A DNA stretch of 12,716 nucleotides. It comes from Bacillota bacterium (GTDB lineage Bacteria > Bacillota_I > Bacilli_A > Acholeplasmatales > Acholeplasmataceae). The DNA lies in the NCBI GenBank assembly GCA_023458995.1, contig JAEWVV010000160.1, forward strand, positions 1 to 12,716, in the 5' to 3' direction. Positions 1-7,110 of this stretch are shown here, in pieces. The notes under the pieces are model-generated. The model saw only the letters and a list, made by a program, of their open reading frames with translations, had not been told where the DNA came from and did not search any database. The first letter of the stretch is position 1, and every line of letters begins with the position of its first letter. The translations under genes were made by a program, and so were the position numbers.

Positions 1-32
1 AATCAAACACTGCTTATCGAGGTCGACTGTAC

Positions 33-728
33 GTGGAAACTAGAATAAACAAATACTTAAGTGAATCAGGCTATTGCTCAAGAAGAGAAGCCGACAGGTT
101 GATAGAACAAAAGCGTATCAAAATCAACGGTGAGCTTGCTTTAGTGGGTTCAAAGGTTACAGATCAAGATAAGATTACCGTTGATGATAAACCTATAAAA
201 AAGCAAAATGAGTTTGTTTATTTAGCATTCAATAAACCGATAGGGATTACCTCAACCACAGATCAAGCCATCAAAGATAACATCGTAGACTACATCAACT
301 ACCATAAACGTATCTTTCATATCGGAAGACTTGATAAAGACAGCGAAGGCCTTATCCTTATGACTAATGATGGCGATATCGTTAACCAAATTTTACGTGC
401 TGAGAACAATCATGAGAAAGAGTACATTGTAGTCGTCAATAAGAAAATCACACAGGAATTTCTTACAAATATGTCTAAAGGTGTACCTATATTAGATACA
501 ATTACAAAACCTTGTATAATCAAACAAACAGGTGAAAAAACATTTAAAATCATTTTGACAGAAGGCTTAAATAGACAAATAAGACGTATGTGCGATTATT
601 TTGGTTATCAAGTTGTCTCATTAAAACGTGTCCGAATAATGAACATTCATTTAGATGTTCCAGTAGGAAAGTACAGAGAATTGACAAGTAAAGAACTTGA
701 TCAACTGTTTAAACTGATCAGAAAATAA
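33..728 (+). CDS. rluF: RluF-type 23S rRNA pseudouridine synthase
   Basis: This 231-residue protein isomerises a uridine of 23S rRNA to pseudouridine in the cytoplasm. Residues 1-48 form an S4 RNA-binding domain (NKYLSESGYCSRREADRLI). The RsuA/RluB/E/F catalytic motif GRLDKDSEGL is at 98-107, with D101 as the catalytic Asp. Further family blocks are HEKEY and LNRQIRRMC. The spacing and wording of these blocks (ILRAENNHEKEY, GVPILDT, NRQIRRMCDYFGYQV, LTSKELDQLFKLI) closely resemble E. coli RluF, which modifies U2604, so RluF is preferred over RluB or RsuA. The start is a GTG at 33, supported by GAGGT at 19-23 with a 9-nt spacer. The gene is full length and intact. It has no functional link to the sugar genes, and its promoter lies outside the window. 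The exact target nucleotide in this organism is not shown. Confidence 0.93.
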   Translation: METRINKYLSESGYCSRREADRLIEQKRIKINGELALVGSKVTDQDKITVDDKPIKKQNEFVYLAFNKPIGITSTTDQAIKDNIVDYINYHKRIFHIGRLDKDSEGLILMTNDGDIVNQILRAENNHEKEYIVVVNKKITQEFLTNMSKGVPILDTITKPCIIKQTGEKTFKIILTEGLNRQIRRMCDYFGYQVVSLKRVRIMNIHLDVPVGKYRELTSKELDQLFKLIRK

Positions 729-965
729 AAAATATCAGCGCTCATCTCACCCATAAGACGGGCTTTTTCTATATCCAAATAGATTATAGTTTAACTGAAT
801 TTTGAGATTTTTATTGTATTCATTCAACTTATTCATAAATTTGGATTACAATTGATCACCATTATTCTTTTAAATCGGGTTTCACGTATTCTGCCATTTG
901 TCAGATTATCTTAATGTAAATTAATACTATCACGAAGTTCCTCATATCATCTTGATAAAAAGAAA

Positions 966-1009
966 AACACACTTATTGAACAATGTGCATATTGCTTAAC
1001 CAGTGTGTT
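966..1009 (-). terminator. Hairpin terminator of the minus-strand frameshifted gene
   Basis: Perfect 8-bp arms AACACACT (966-973) and AGTGTGTT (1002-1009) enclose an inner 4-bp stem CAAT/ATTG (981-984 / 991-994). On the minus strand the hairpin lies 7 nt past the restored stop of the gene at 1016-1613 and is followed by a T-rich tail (complement of 954-965). The + side is also T-rich, but no + strand gene ends here. Confidence 0.6.
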
Positions 1010-1015
1010 GTTATT

Positions 1016-1613
1016 TTATCTTTTTTTAAATGGATCTTCTAACTCGCATTTCAGTACGATAATGATTGACTGTTCATTTGATATTGTCACAGAAACAACT
1101 GACCAGCCATACTTACTTAATTCATTAAGTTGTTGTTCTGAAGATTCAATAGAGTCGTTCTGTACTATCTTGTACTCTAGTATGATTATTTTTGTCTTGA
1201 GAAGAAAACAGTTCTTGAATCGTCACAAACTTTCTTAATTTCTTTGACTAGCTGATCGCATGTTTCATTATATACTTTGAGGTCCTCTTCATATTGATTT
1301 TTACGCTTTATATAAAAGTAAACGTATAATACACCAGGAACAACGAAGAGCAATGTAGATACCAAAAACATGATTAAGCTAAATGATGATGGTTGTATAG
1401 GCTTTTTTAAGTTATCTAGTTTTTCTCTTAAAACATCATATTGATACTCATATTTCACTAACTCAGTGTAAACACTATTTTGCGTTTCTCTAGACAATGA
1501 AACATCCAAACCATTGATTGAGAGAAGTTCACAACCAAATGATTCATACTCTTTTACTCTTTCGCCAATAACTTGCTGCTTCGTGCTGTGAATAGTTTTG
1601 ATTCTCTTGACAT
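1016..1613 (-). pseudogene. Coiled-coil/membrane protein gene broken by two frameshifts
   Basis: The longest uninterrupted frame (1186-1509) is only the middle of a larger gene. The start ATG at 1613-1611 follows a weak AAGAGTGG ribosome binding site and reads MSRES..., closing after 19 codons. Removing a duplicated GA (complement of 1603-1606) joins MSR to IKTIHSTKQQVIGERV and runs into the main frame. At the 3' end the main frame stops at TAA 1186-1188. Adding one A to the A5 run (complement of 1189-1193) joins SRQK to IIILEYKIVQ and continues to TAA at 1016-1018. The repaired product is exactly 198 aa: a charged N-terminal helix, a helical segment, a transmembrane hairpin (LIMFLVSTLLFVVPGVLYVYFY), a second coiled coil, and a C-terminal YKIV...LNELSKYGWSVVSV stretch resembling DUF4177-like domains. 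A TATAAT lies upstream (complement of 1644-1649). Function is unknown. Sequencing error at the homopolymer cannot be excluded, but two separate indels favour decay. Confidence 0.72.
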
Positions 1614-1750
1614 TTTTATTCCACTCTTAATGTATTTTCTTTAATTATACTATAAAAACAACAAAATTTAGTGAATTTTTAGTTTCTAATTTGCTATTTT
1701 AGGTTGAAACCACTCAACCCCTTTCTCAATCATCATTAAATGAAATAAAT

Positions 1751-2086
1751 ATGACTGATGGAGGCATCATAACAGCAACTTTCTGGACAGAGTCATATGG
1801 TAATGCACATCATTTGTTTATCTTTTCATTGATGATGCCACTATCCTATGTTGAATCTACAAGAAAGAAATACCTGTTTGGATTATTGGGTGTATTAGCT
1901 TTAACGCTTCTTAATGTCATTATGTATTTTCTTGCTACTGGAGGTTTAGAAATTAAAGTGCCCATTACATCGGTGATTTATGATGTTCCTTACTATCAAG
2001 TACTTATCATAGGAATTCTTGTATTAAGCGTCTTATCTGTATTCTTATCATATAAGAAGTCTGTTCAATTGACGATGTATAAGTAA
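1751..2086 (+). pseudogene. Probable 5'-truncated multi-pass membrane protein fragment
   Basis: The frame from ATG 1751 codes 111 residues with about three hydrophobic segments (roughly 21-36, 43-63 and 81-101), separated by charged loops (ESTRKK), and a basic end. I do not recognise the family. The ATG has no Shine-Dalgarno sequence, and the same frame stays open upstream to a TAG at 1700-1702 with protein-like residues (TTQPLSQSSLNEIN) but no ATG, GTG or TTG start. This looks like the C-terminal remnant of a larger membrane protein that lost its front part near the promoter region of the opposing gene. A small intact membrane protein starting at 1751 remains possible. Confidence 0.4.
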
Positions 2087-2122
2087 GGTTTAGGGATAAT
2101 TATCTGGATTGAATTAAGCATA

Positions 2123-2150
2123 CCTATCATAATTGTGATGGGCTATTTTT
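2123..2150 (+). terminator. Hairpin with T tract after the membrane-protein fragment
   Basis: CC(T)ATCAT at 2123-2130 pairs with GTGATGG at 2135-2141 (one bulge, one G-U pair, AATT loop), followed by GCTATTTTTAT. It lies 37 nt after the stop at 2086 and fits a moderate rho-independent terminator separating this remnant from the esterase gene. Confidence 0.45.
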
Positions 2151-2177
2151 ATCACACTTATACTTGCTTATGATATC

Positions 2178-2206
2178 TATACAAACACCATAACATGTGT
2201 TAAAAT
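2178..2206 (+). promoter_or_regulatory. Candidate promoter of the alpha/beta-hydrolase gene
   Basis: TATACA (2178-2183) and TAAAAT (2201-2206) are separated by exactly 17 nt, each matching the sigma-70/A consensus at four or more positions. The pair lies about 65 nt before the chosen start of the esterase. No palindrome like the GH30 operator is seen here. Confidence 0.4.
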
Positions 2207-2256
2207 TCTCATGTGAATTAAAACCTAAGTTTTACTTAGATATATCCATATGAATG

Positions 2257-2261
2257 AGGAG
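2257..2261 (+). promoter_or_regulatory. Ribosome binding site that fixes the esterase start
   Basis: AGGAG (within TGAGGAG, 2255-2261) ends 7 nt before ATG 2269. Two earlier in-frame ATGs, at 2254 and 2263, overlap or abut this site and therefore cannot use it, so 2269 is the likely start. Confidence 0.75.
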
Positions 2262-2268
2262 CATGAAA

Positions 2269-2976
2269 ATGTCACAAAACAAACTAGAATATGTATTTAA
2301 AGATAATCATAAAAGAGATTTAGTTTTGATCTTTCCAGGCGGAGGTTATTTCTTTACATCACCAAGAGAAGGAATGCCGGTTGCTAGAAGATTAAATGAT
2401 GCAGGATTTCATGCTGCTATCTACTGGTATCGTGAAGAAAAATTACTTTATCCCTTAGTTGAAGAGGAAGGTATTTCTAAATTAGAAGAACTTATAAATG
2501 ATGAACGTGTTAACAAGCTCTATGTGCTTGGATTTTCTGCTGGTGCACATTATGCTTTAATGTTATCGGTTGAAAGACCAGATTTGATTAAGAAGACTGT
2601 TCTTGCATATCCAGTTGTATCAAATGATCCATCTTTTGGTCATTTAGATTCATTTCGTAATTTGCTAGGTACACTAGAATCACCTTACATGAATGAGTTA
2701 TCACTTGAAAAACGAATCCATTCACATATGAATCCAGTCTTTATCATGCATACAGCAGATGATGATTTAGTCCCTGTGGATAATGCACTTGTGTTAGCGA
2801 ATGCATTAAAACGAAATAAGGTTCCATTCGAACTTCATATTTATCCACATGGAGATCATGGGGTATCGCTTGCGACTCAAGATGTTACATTTGATGGAAT
2901 GGATCCTGTTGAATTTGAGCATAAGTTTGGCCATCTTAAAGTCTGGTTTGATTTAGCTATCACCTTTTTAAAATAA
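2269..2976 (+). CDS. Alpha/beta-hydrolase esterase (BD-FAE / acetyl-esterase-like)
   Basis: A 235-residue cytoplasmic protein with no signal peptide. It has the complete alpha/beta-hydrolase machinery: PGGG at 23-26 for the oxyanion hole, nucleophile elbow GFSAG with Ser90, acid Asp165 in HTADDDLVP, and His197 in HGDHG. Length and motif spacing fit the small esterase group that includes BD-FAE feruloyl/acetyl-xylan-type esterases, which remove acyl groups from carbohydrates. The start at ATG 2269 is chosen by the AGGAG at 2257-2261. The gene stands just before the GH30 gene on the same strand, 121 nt apart, which suggests a shared role in degrading an acylated glycoside. The substrate cannot be read from the sequence, and a general carboxylesterase or peptidase-like role is also possible. 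Confidence 0.85.
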   Translation: MSQNKLEYVFKDNHKRDLVLIFPGGGYFFTSPREGMPVARRLNDAGFHAAIYWYREEKLLYPLVEEEGISKLEELINDERVNKLYVLGFSAGAHYALMLSVERPDLIKKTVLAYPVVSNDPSFGHLDSFRNLLGTLESPYMNELSLEKRIHSHMNPVFIMHTADDDLVPVDNALVLANALKRNKVPFELHIYPHGDHGVSLATQDVTFDGMDPVEFEHKFGHLKVWFDLAITFLK

Positions 2977-2986
2977 GAATAATACA

Positions 2987-3007
2987 AAATGACACTAACT
3001 GTCGTTT
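2987..3007 (+). terminator. Weak hairpin after the esterase gene
   Basis: AAATGACA (2987-2994) and TGTCGTTT (3000-3007) form an 8-bp stem with one T-G pair and a CTAAC loop, 10 nt after the esterase stop. The T tract behind it is short, so it may only partly terminate, or it may be a protein-binding dyad just upstream of the GH30 promoter. Confidence 0.35.
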
Positions 3008-3012
3008 AACAC

Positions 3013-3041
3013 TTTACAAAGTTTCAAAAATTAGATAAACT
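3013..3041 (+). promoter_or_regulatory. Candidate promoter of the GH30 gene
   Basis: TTTACA (3013-3018) and TAAACT (3036-3041) lie exactly 17 nt apart. The expected transcription start falls at about 3048, the first base of the palindrome at 3048-3061. Promoter and operator are therefore placed for simple repression. Confidence 0.5.
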
Positions 3042-3047
3042 AAGTAA

Positions 3048-3061
3048 GGAAAACGTTTTCC
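3048..3061 (+). promoter_or_regulatory. LacI/CcpA-type operator of GH30
   Basis: GGAAAACGTTTTCC is a perfect 14-bp palindrome with a central CG step, the typical form of LacI-family operators, where the hinge-helix leucine inserts at the central CpG. It lies over the expected start of the GH30 transcript. The LacI-family regulator encoded at 6042-7055 is the natural candidate. The site also resembles a catabolite-responsive element read by CcpA, which differs mainly in the outermost bases. I found no second copy in the window. Confidence 0.75.
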
Positions 3062-3097
3062 ATAAAATCAACTATATGAAAGGAAATCTATAGGAAC

Positions 3098-4468
3098 TTG
3101 ACTCTAGTTTCTTGGATACGAACAATGAATACTAACAACCTTAAAATAAATGCATGGATTACACAAAACGACAAGAAGATGCTTTTAGAACGTGTTGATA
3201 TCACGCCTAATAAGATAAACTCAAAGAACGAATTAAATACGATTGAAATTGATTCAACAAAGAAGTACCAACAGATTGATGGATTTGGTGCTGCACTTAC
3301 AGAATCTTCAGCTTATCTCTTCTCAAAACTGGATAAAACAAGAAGAATAGAGCTTCTAAAGGACTTGTTTACTGAACTTGGAATTGATATCAACTTAATC
3401 AGAATTACTGTAGGAGCGTCAGATTTCTCGCTCTCAAGTTTTACATATGATGATATTACTCCAGGAGAAGAAGACTTAAAATTAGAACACTTTACGATTG
3501 AAAAAGATTACGTATATCTGATCCCAATGCTTAAAGAAATTCTATCTCTAAAGAAAGATATTCAGATCGTTAGTTCTCCGTGGTCAGCACCAGCATGGAT
3601 GAAAAATACAAAACATGTACATGGTGGATCATTAGAGAAGAAGTACTTTGATGTTTATGCAAATTACTTGGATAAATATATTGAAGCCTATCAAAAAGAA
3701 GGAATCAACATTTACGCGATTACACCTCAAAATGAACCCATGCATGAGGTGGATACATACCCAACAATGACAATGAGTAAAGAAGATCAACTCGAGTTTG
3801 TTGTTAAACTAAAAGAAGTGTTTAATAAAAACAAGAGAACAACAGGCATTATCAGCTACGATCATAACTGGGATGAACCAGAATATCCAAAATCAATTCT
3901 AGATGATCCCAAGGGCTATAACGCTGTTATCGGATCTGGTTTTCATTGTTATGCCGGTCATGTAAGTGCTCAAAATAAAGTTCATGAAGCACACCCAGAA
4001 AAAGGCATTTGGTTTACAGAATGTAGCGGTGGAGCATGGGCAACAAACTTCTCTGACAATATCACTTGGAATATGGAAAACGTCTTTATGGGGTCGTTAA
4101 ACAACTATTCTAAAAGCGTTCTTATGTGGAATTTAGCTTTAGATGATCACCATGGTCCAACAAATGGTGGATGCATGAATTGTCGTGGTGTACTCACAGT
4201 TCATGAAGATGGAACGTATACAAAAAATGAAGAATATTACTTCATCGGACATTTCAGTAAGTTTGTTAAAAAGGGTGCTTATCGTATCGATACGAAAGCA
4301 TCTAATCCGAACTTGCTTGTTACAAGTTTCATCAATCCGGATCAATCAAAGGTTGTCGTCGTTCATAATAAAGCTGGTGAAGAAATTACATTTGATCTAA
4401 TAATTGATGGTATAAACACTACCTTAAGTATCAACAATAAAACAACGATCAGTTATGTGATCAAATAA
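3098..4468 (+). CDS. Glycoside hydrolase family 30 (glucosylceramidase-like beta-glycosidase)
   Basis: A 456-residue retaining GH30 enzyme. The N-terminal strand is followed by the hallmark IDGFGAALTESSA (60-72), SSPWSAPAWMK (159-169), acid/base Glu213 in TPQNEP, and nucleophile Glu308 in WFTECSGG. The block WNLALDDHHGP...GGCMNCRGVLTV (344-367) leads into the C-terminal beta domain that completes GH30. There is no signal peptide, so it acts in the cytoplasm on imported substrate. Specificity is uncertain: GH30 members include glucosylceramidases, beta-1,6-glucanases and beta-xylosidases/fucosidases. The start is ambiguous. TTG 3098 lies 13 nt after AAAGGA (3079-3084), while ATG 3125 sits nearer to where family similarity begins but lacks a good ribosome binding site. 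The TTG version is given. It has its own promoter and a palindromic operator, so it is probably sugar-induced. Confidence 0.92.
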   Translation: MTLVSWIRTMNTNNLKINAWITQNDKKMLLERVDITPNKINSKNELNTIEIDSTKKYQQIDGFGAALTESSAYLFSKLDKTRRIELLKDLFTELGIDINLIRITVGASDFSLSSFTYDDITPGEEDLKLEHFTIEKDYVYLIPMLKEILSLKKDIQIVSSPWSAPAWMKNTKHVHGGSLEKKYFDVYANYLDKYIEAYQKEGINIYAITPQNEPMHEVDTYPTMTMSKEDQLEFVVKLKEVFNKNKRTTGIISYDHNWDEPEYPKSILDDPKGYNAVIGSGFHCYAGHVSAQNKVHEAHPEKGIWFTECSGGAWATNFSDNITWNMENVFMGSLNNYSKSVLMWNLALDDHHGPTNGGCMNCRGVLTVHEDGTYTKNEEYYFIGHFSKFVKKGAYRIDTKASNPNLLVTSFINPDQSKVVVVHNKAGEEITFDLIIDGINTTLSINNKTTISYVIK

Positions 4469-4479
4469 TTAATAAACTT

Positions 4480-4503
4480 AGAGTTATGTGTATTCATGGC
4501 TCT
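4480..4503 (+). terminator. Terminator of the GH30 gene
   Basis: AGAGTTATG (4480-4488) pairs with CATGGCTCT (4495-4503) over 9 bp, counting two G-U pairs, with a TGTATT loop and a TTATTTATT tail. It lies 11 nt after the GH30 stop. Confidence 0.6.
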
Positions 4504-4526
4504 TTATTTATTATTGTAATAGACAA

Positions 4527-4562
4527 AAAAAGAACTTGTTTCAATCGAAAAAAGTTCTTTTT
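4527..4562. terminator. Bidirectional terminator between GH30 and the convergent operon
   Basis: AAAAAGAACTT (4527-4537) and AAGTTCTTTTT (4552-4562) are perfect 11-bp arms around a 14-nt loop. On the minus strand the stem runs into seven Ts, 11 nt after the stop of the phosphatase gene. On the + strand it ends in five Ts. It can stop transcription from both sides. Confidence 0.85.
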
Positions 4563-4573
4563 AGTAAGATAAA

Positions 4574-6049
4574 TTAATGTGTAATGATGTATGAATCAAT
4601 GTTTTGATTCGTAATTTTAATCATTCTTGATCCACGTACCATAGGAATATCTTTGTAATCATAAAATCCTGTAACCCGGCCATAAGCATATAAGATATCA
4701 TCTTTTACAAACTGATAATCATTATAGTGATCGTGACCAACAAATACACCTTTAACACCATTCTTTTTGAAAACCTCATGAATGTGGTTATCCATAGGTG
4801 CTGAGCATACATCTTCATGTGCTACACCAATAAATGGATAATAATCTTTTTCTCTAAATGTATAGGTTGGTATGTGGGTAAATATGAGATTTGGAATACT
4901 TTCTTTATAAGAAGAAGTGATGGTCTCATACCATTTAATCTGATCTTGATTGATCTCGCCATATCCCCAGGTTTTGTTTCCATCAATGATGTAATCTTGA
5001 TAGCTATGTGAATCAAGGAAAAAGAGTAACATTGAAGTTTGATCATTCTTTCTTAATTCAATGAAGTAATTACCATAACCTAATTTTAAATCGTTTTTAT
5101 GGAAAATAAGATTCTTAGCATGTTTTATGTGGGATAAGATATCCTCATAACTTTCATGTTCGCTATCATGATTTCCAAAGACGAAACTATAAGGAATTTT
5201 AAATGAGTCCATCAAATCCATTAAGATTTGGTAATGCTTAGGACTATTTTGTCCCATGGTTTGATCACCAGTTAGTACGATATAATCAGGAGATTCAGCA
5301 TAAACCATTCGTCTAATCAGTTCAAATGTCTTTTGGTCATTTACACTACCATCTAAATGGAGGTCAGTGAGCTGCATGATATTATAATCATCATTAGATA
5401 CTTCAATTTTTATTAGAGGTAAGTTATTCAAAAGATAATCTTTTACATCAACGAGTGAGTTAGAATGATGATCAAATGTATGAAGTGGCTCTGTATGGTG
5501 ACGATTCATATAAATCGTATCTACTTTTGCATGTTTACCAGCTAGACCATCATTAACAGAATCACCAATAAAAATCATTTCATGATTCTTATAATGATAT
5601 TTATCCATGATTTTAAATAATCCTTCACCATGTGGTTTAGCATGAGTGACGTCATCAAAGGTCATCATCTCTTTAAAATAATGATCAATCTTTAAAGATT
5701 TCGTTTCGAAATTTGTAATTGATTTAATCTCTGAAGTGAAAAGAAATAATTCGATTTCACGTTCTTTGCAGAAATCTAAGAAAGGGATTGTATCTGGATA
5801 AATATGAAGATAATCTTTAACATATGTTTGATGCAGTTTTTCATATAAATTGATATAGAAGGATGAGTTCTTTGGATAAAGATGATTGAAAATCTCGATG
5901 TTACTCTTTTGGAGTAAATCATTTCTTGAAATATTCTCAAGTAATTGACCATCTTGTTCACTCTTTTTAATATCATCATAAATCTTTAAAACAAGATCAT
6001 CAGAATTGATGATTGTTCCATCCATATCTAATACAATAGCTTTAATCAT
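4574..6049 (-). CDS. HAD phosphatase - calcineurin-like metallophosphoesterase fusion
   Basis: A 491-residue cytoplasmic protein made of two unrelated phosphatase domains. Residues 1-205 are a HAD hydrolase of the phosphoglycolate/beta-phosphoglucomutase-like branch: motif I DMDGT (8-12, with D8 and D10), motif II LFTS (T105/S106), motif III Lys138, motif IV GDSVND (162-167), and a helical cap between. Residues 214-491 are a metallophosphoesterase: D229-x-H231 (QLTDLHL), GDQ with D262, GNHD (292-295), H391 (THIP), and GHDH (438-441). This is a full dimetal set, closest in style to Icc/purple-acid-phosphatase-like proteins. Both active sites look intact. The start ATG 6049 is preceded by AAGGG at 6056-6060 and overlaps the LacI stop by 8 nt (ATGATTAA), so the two are translationally coupled. 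An upstream in-frame ATG at 6103 lies deep in the LacI gene and is rejected. The likely role is dephosphorylation of sugar phosphates or phosphodiesters from the imported substrate; the substrate is unknown. Confidence 0.88.
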   Translation of the reverse strand: MIKAIVLDMDGTIINSDDLVLKIYDDIKKSEQDGQLLENISRNDLLQKSNIEIFNHLYPKNSSFYINLYEKLHQTYVKDYLHIYPDTIPFLDFCKEREIELFLFTSEIKSITNFETKSLKIDHYFKEMMTFDDVTHAKPHGEGLFKIMDKYHYKNHEMIFIGDSVNDGLAGKHAKVDTIYMNRHHTEPLHTFDHHSNSLVDVKDYLLNNLPLIKIEVSNDDYNIMQLTDLHLDGSVNDQKTFELIRRMVYAESPDYIVLTGDQTMGQNSPKHYQILMDLMDSFKIPYSFVFGNHDSEHESYEDILSHIKHAKNLIFHKNDLKLGYGNYFIELRKNDQTSMLLFFLDSHSYQDYIIDGNKTWGYGEINQDQIKWYETITSSYKESIPNLIFTHIPTYTFREKDYYPFIGVAHEDVCSAPMDNHIHEVFKKNGVKGVFVGHDHYNDYQFVKDDILYAYGRVTGFYDYKDIPMVRGSRMIKITNQNIDSYIITH

Positions 6050-7055
6050 GTGTTTCCCTTTTTTTTGTGCTTTCTCTTTCGACAATAAATGTATCAATAA
6101 CAACAGGTTCTTCCTTATGATTATCTGTTTGTAGCATACGATCTAAAAGATCCCATGCTGCTTTACCGATAGCTTCATAATTTTGTGCAACCGTTGTTAA
6201 TCTTGGTGTACTAATTTCACAGATTGAGACATTATCAAACCCTACGACAGATACATCATCTGGTACTTTATAACCTTGTTTTTGGATAAAAGTGATTGCA
6301 CCAAATGCCATCAGGTCAGAAGCACTACATATTGCCTCAGGTAAGCCATATGTATGATAAATCTTTTTCATGGTTTGGTAACCTTCTGAGAAGGTATAAG
6401 ATTCATTTGAGTAATCACTCATATAAATTGGAGTTAAGTTTTTTTCTTTCATAAAATCAAGATAAGCTCTTAAACGTTCAGTACCAATGAAACTATAGTT
6501 ACTACCATGGATATACGCGATCTTACGATGTCCTAGATCATATAAGTGCTGACAAGAAAGCATAATACCTTGGTAAGGGTTAGAGTAAACAGAATTGATC
6601 GATTGATGAACAGGGTCTAGTGTTACAACAGCTAGATTACTGTTTGTTAGTTTTTCGATTTCTTCCATCGGAGCGCTTCCCTTAGAAACAACTAAGACAG
6701 CATCGACGTTTTTAGAGTTGCAGTGCTTTAAGTAGTCAAGACCACTTTCATGGTTATAGGTCAAAAGCAAAACATCATAACCATTGGCCTGTGAGTTTTT
6801 CCTAAATTCCTCAAGTAAAGCAGAGAAGAATAGGTTGCGTAACCCAAATTCTACTTCATAGACAACGCCCACAGTATCTGCTCTTTTTTTAACTAAACTT
6901 CTGGCAGCTGCATTCGGTAAATAACCAAGTTCGTTTGCTACTTTTTGGATTCGTTCTCTTGTTTCTTTATTGATTGTTTTATAACCGGATAAGGCTTTTG
7001 ATACCGTTGACTTCGAAACGCCTGTGCGTTGTGATATTTCAGCAAGGGTGACCAT
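6042..7055 (-). CDS. LacI-family transcriptional regulator
   Basis: A 337-residue DNA-binding regulator of normal family length. The N-terminal helix-turn-helix (residues 3-25, LAEISQRTGVSKSTVSKAL) is followed by the hinge helix LPNAAARSL (46-54) and a periplasmic-binding-protein-like sensor domain (from about 60). Typical LacI/GalR blocks are present: LGHRKIAYI, GTERLRAYLDFM, PEAICSASDLMAFGA, DVSVVGFDN and PRLTTV. The start at ATG 7055 has AAAGGTGG at 7062-7069 with a 6-nt spacer. It stands 55 nt after the second permease gene and overlaps the HAD fusion gene by 8 nt. It probably represses the GH30 gene through the 14-bp palindrome at 3048-3061, and may regulate itself through the inverted repeat at 7071-7091. 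The inducer is presumably the transported sugar; its identity cannot be read from the sequence. Confidence 0.93.
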   Translation of the reverse strand: MVTLAEISQRTGVSKSTVSKALSGYKTINKETRERIQKVANELGYLPNAAARSLVKKRADTVGVVYEVEFGLRNLFFSALLEEFRKNSQANGYDVLLLTYNHESGLDYLKHCNSKNVDAVLVVSKGSAPMEEIEKLTNSNLAVVTLDPVHQSINSVYSNPYQGIMLSCQHLYDLGHRKIAYIHGSNYSFIGTERLRAYLDFMKEKNLTPIYMSDYSNESYTFSEGYQTMKKIYHTYGLPEAICSASDLMAFGAITFIQKQGYKVPDDVSVVGFDNVSICEISTPRLTTVAQNYEAIGKAAWDLLDRMLQTDNHKEEPVVIDTFIVERESTKKRETHD

Positions 7056-7070
7056 CCTATACCACCTTTC

Positions 7071-7091
7071 TATACTCTATTATATAGTATA
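7071..7091 (-). promoter_or_regulatory. Inverted repeat over the -10 box of the regulator gene
   Basis: The arms 7071-7080 (TATACTCTAT) and 7082-7091 (ATATAGTATA) are inverted copies with one mismatch around a central T. On the minus strand the centre contains TATAAT (complement of 7079-7084), a good -10 box upstream of the lacI-type gene; the -35 region is poor. This could be an autoregulatory operator. It lacks the CG centre of the GH30 operator, and AT-rich DNA makes chance palindromes common. Confidence 0.4.
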
Positions 7092-7110
7092 AACATATAA
7101 TAATTAAAAA

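Noticed and set aside
731..769. Possible terminator after rluF (AGC...GGGCTTTTT)
   Set aside because: A T5 run is present, but only 3-bp stems can be drawn in front of it, so the hairpin is too weak to call.
747..836. A 29-codon minus-strand frame starting MNKLNEYNKN
   Set aside because: No ribosome binding site, no promoter and no recognisable motif; expected by chance in AT-rich DNA. I see no other gene in 729-1015.
1005..1238. A + strand open frame of 77 codons
   Set aside because: It is the antisense shadow of the C-terminal part of the frameshifted minus-strand gene, whose translation there (YKIVQNDSIES, LNELSKYGWSVVSV) is far more protein-like; no ribosome binding site.
4822..5046. 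Overlapping frames on both strands inside the metallophosphoesterase part
   Set aside because: They are out of frame with an intact, motif-rich gene and have no ribosome binding sites or recognisable products.
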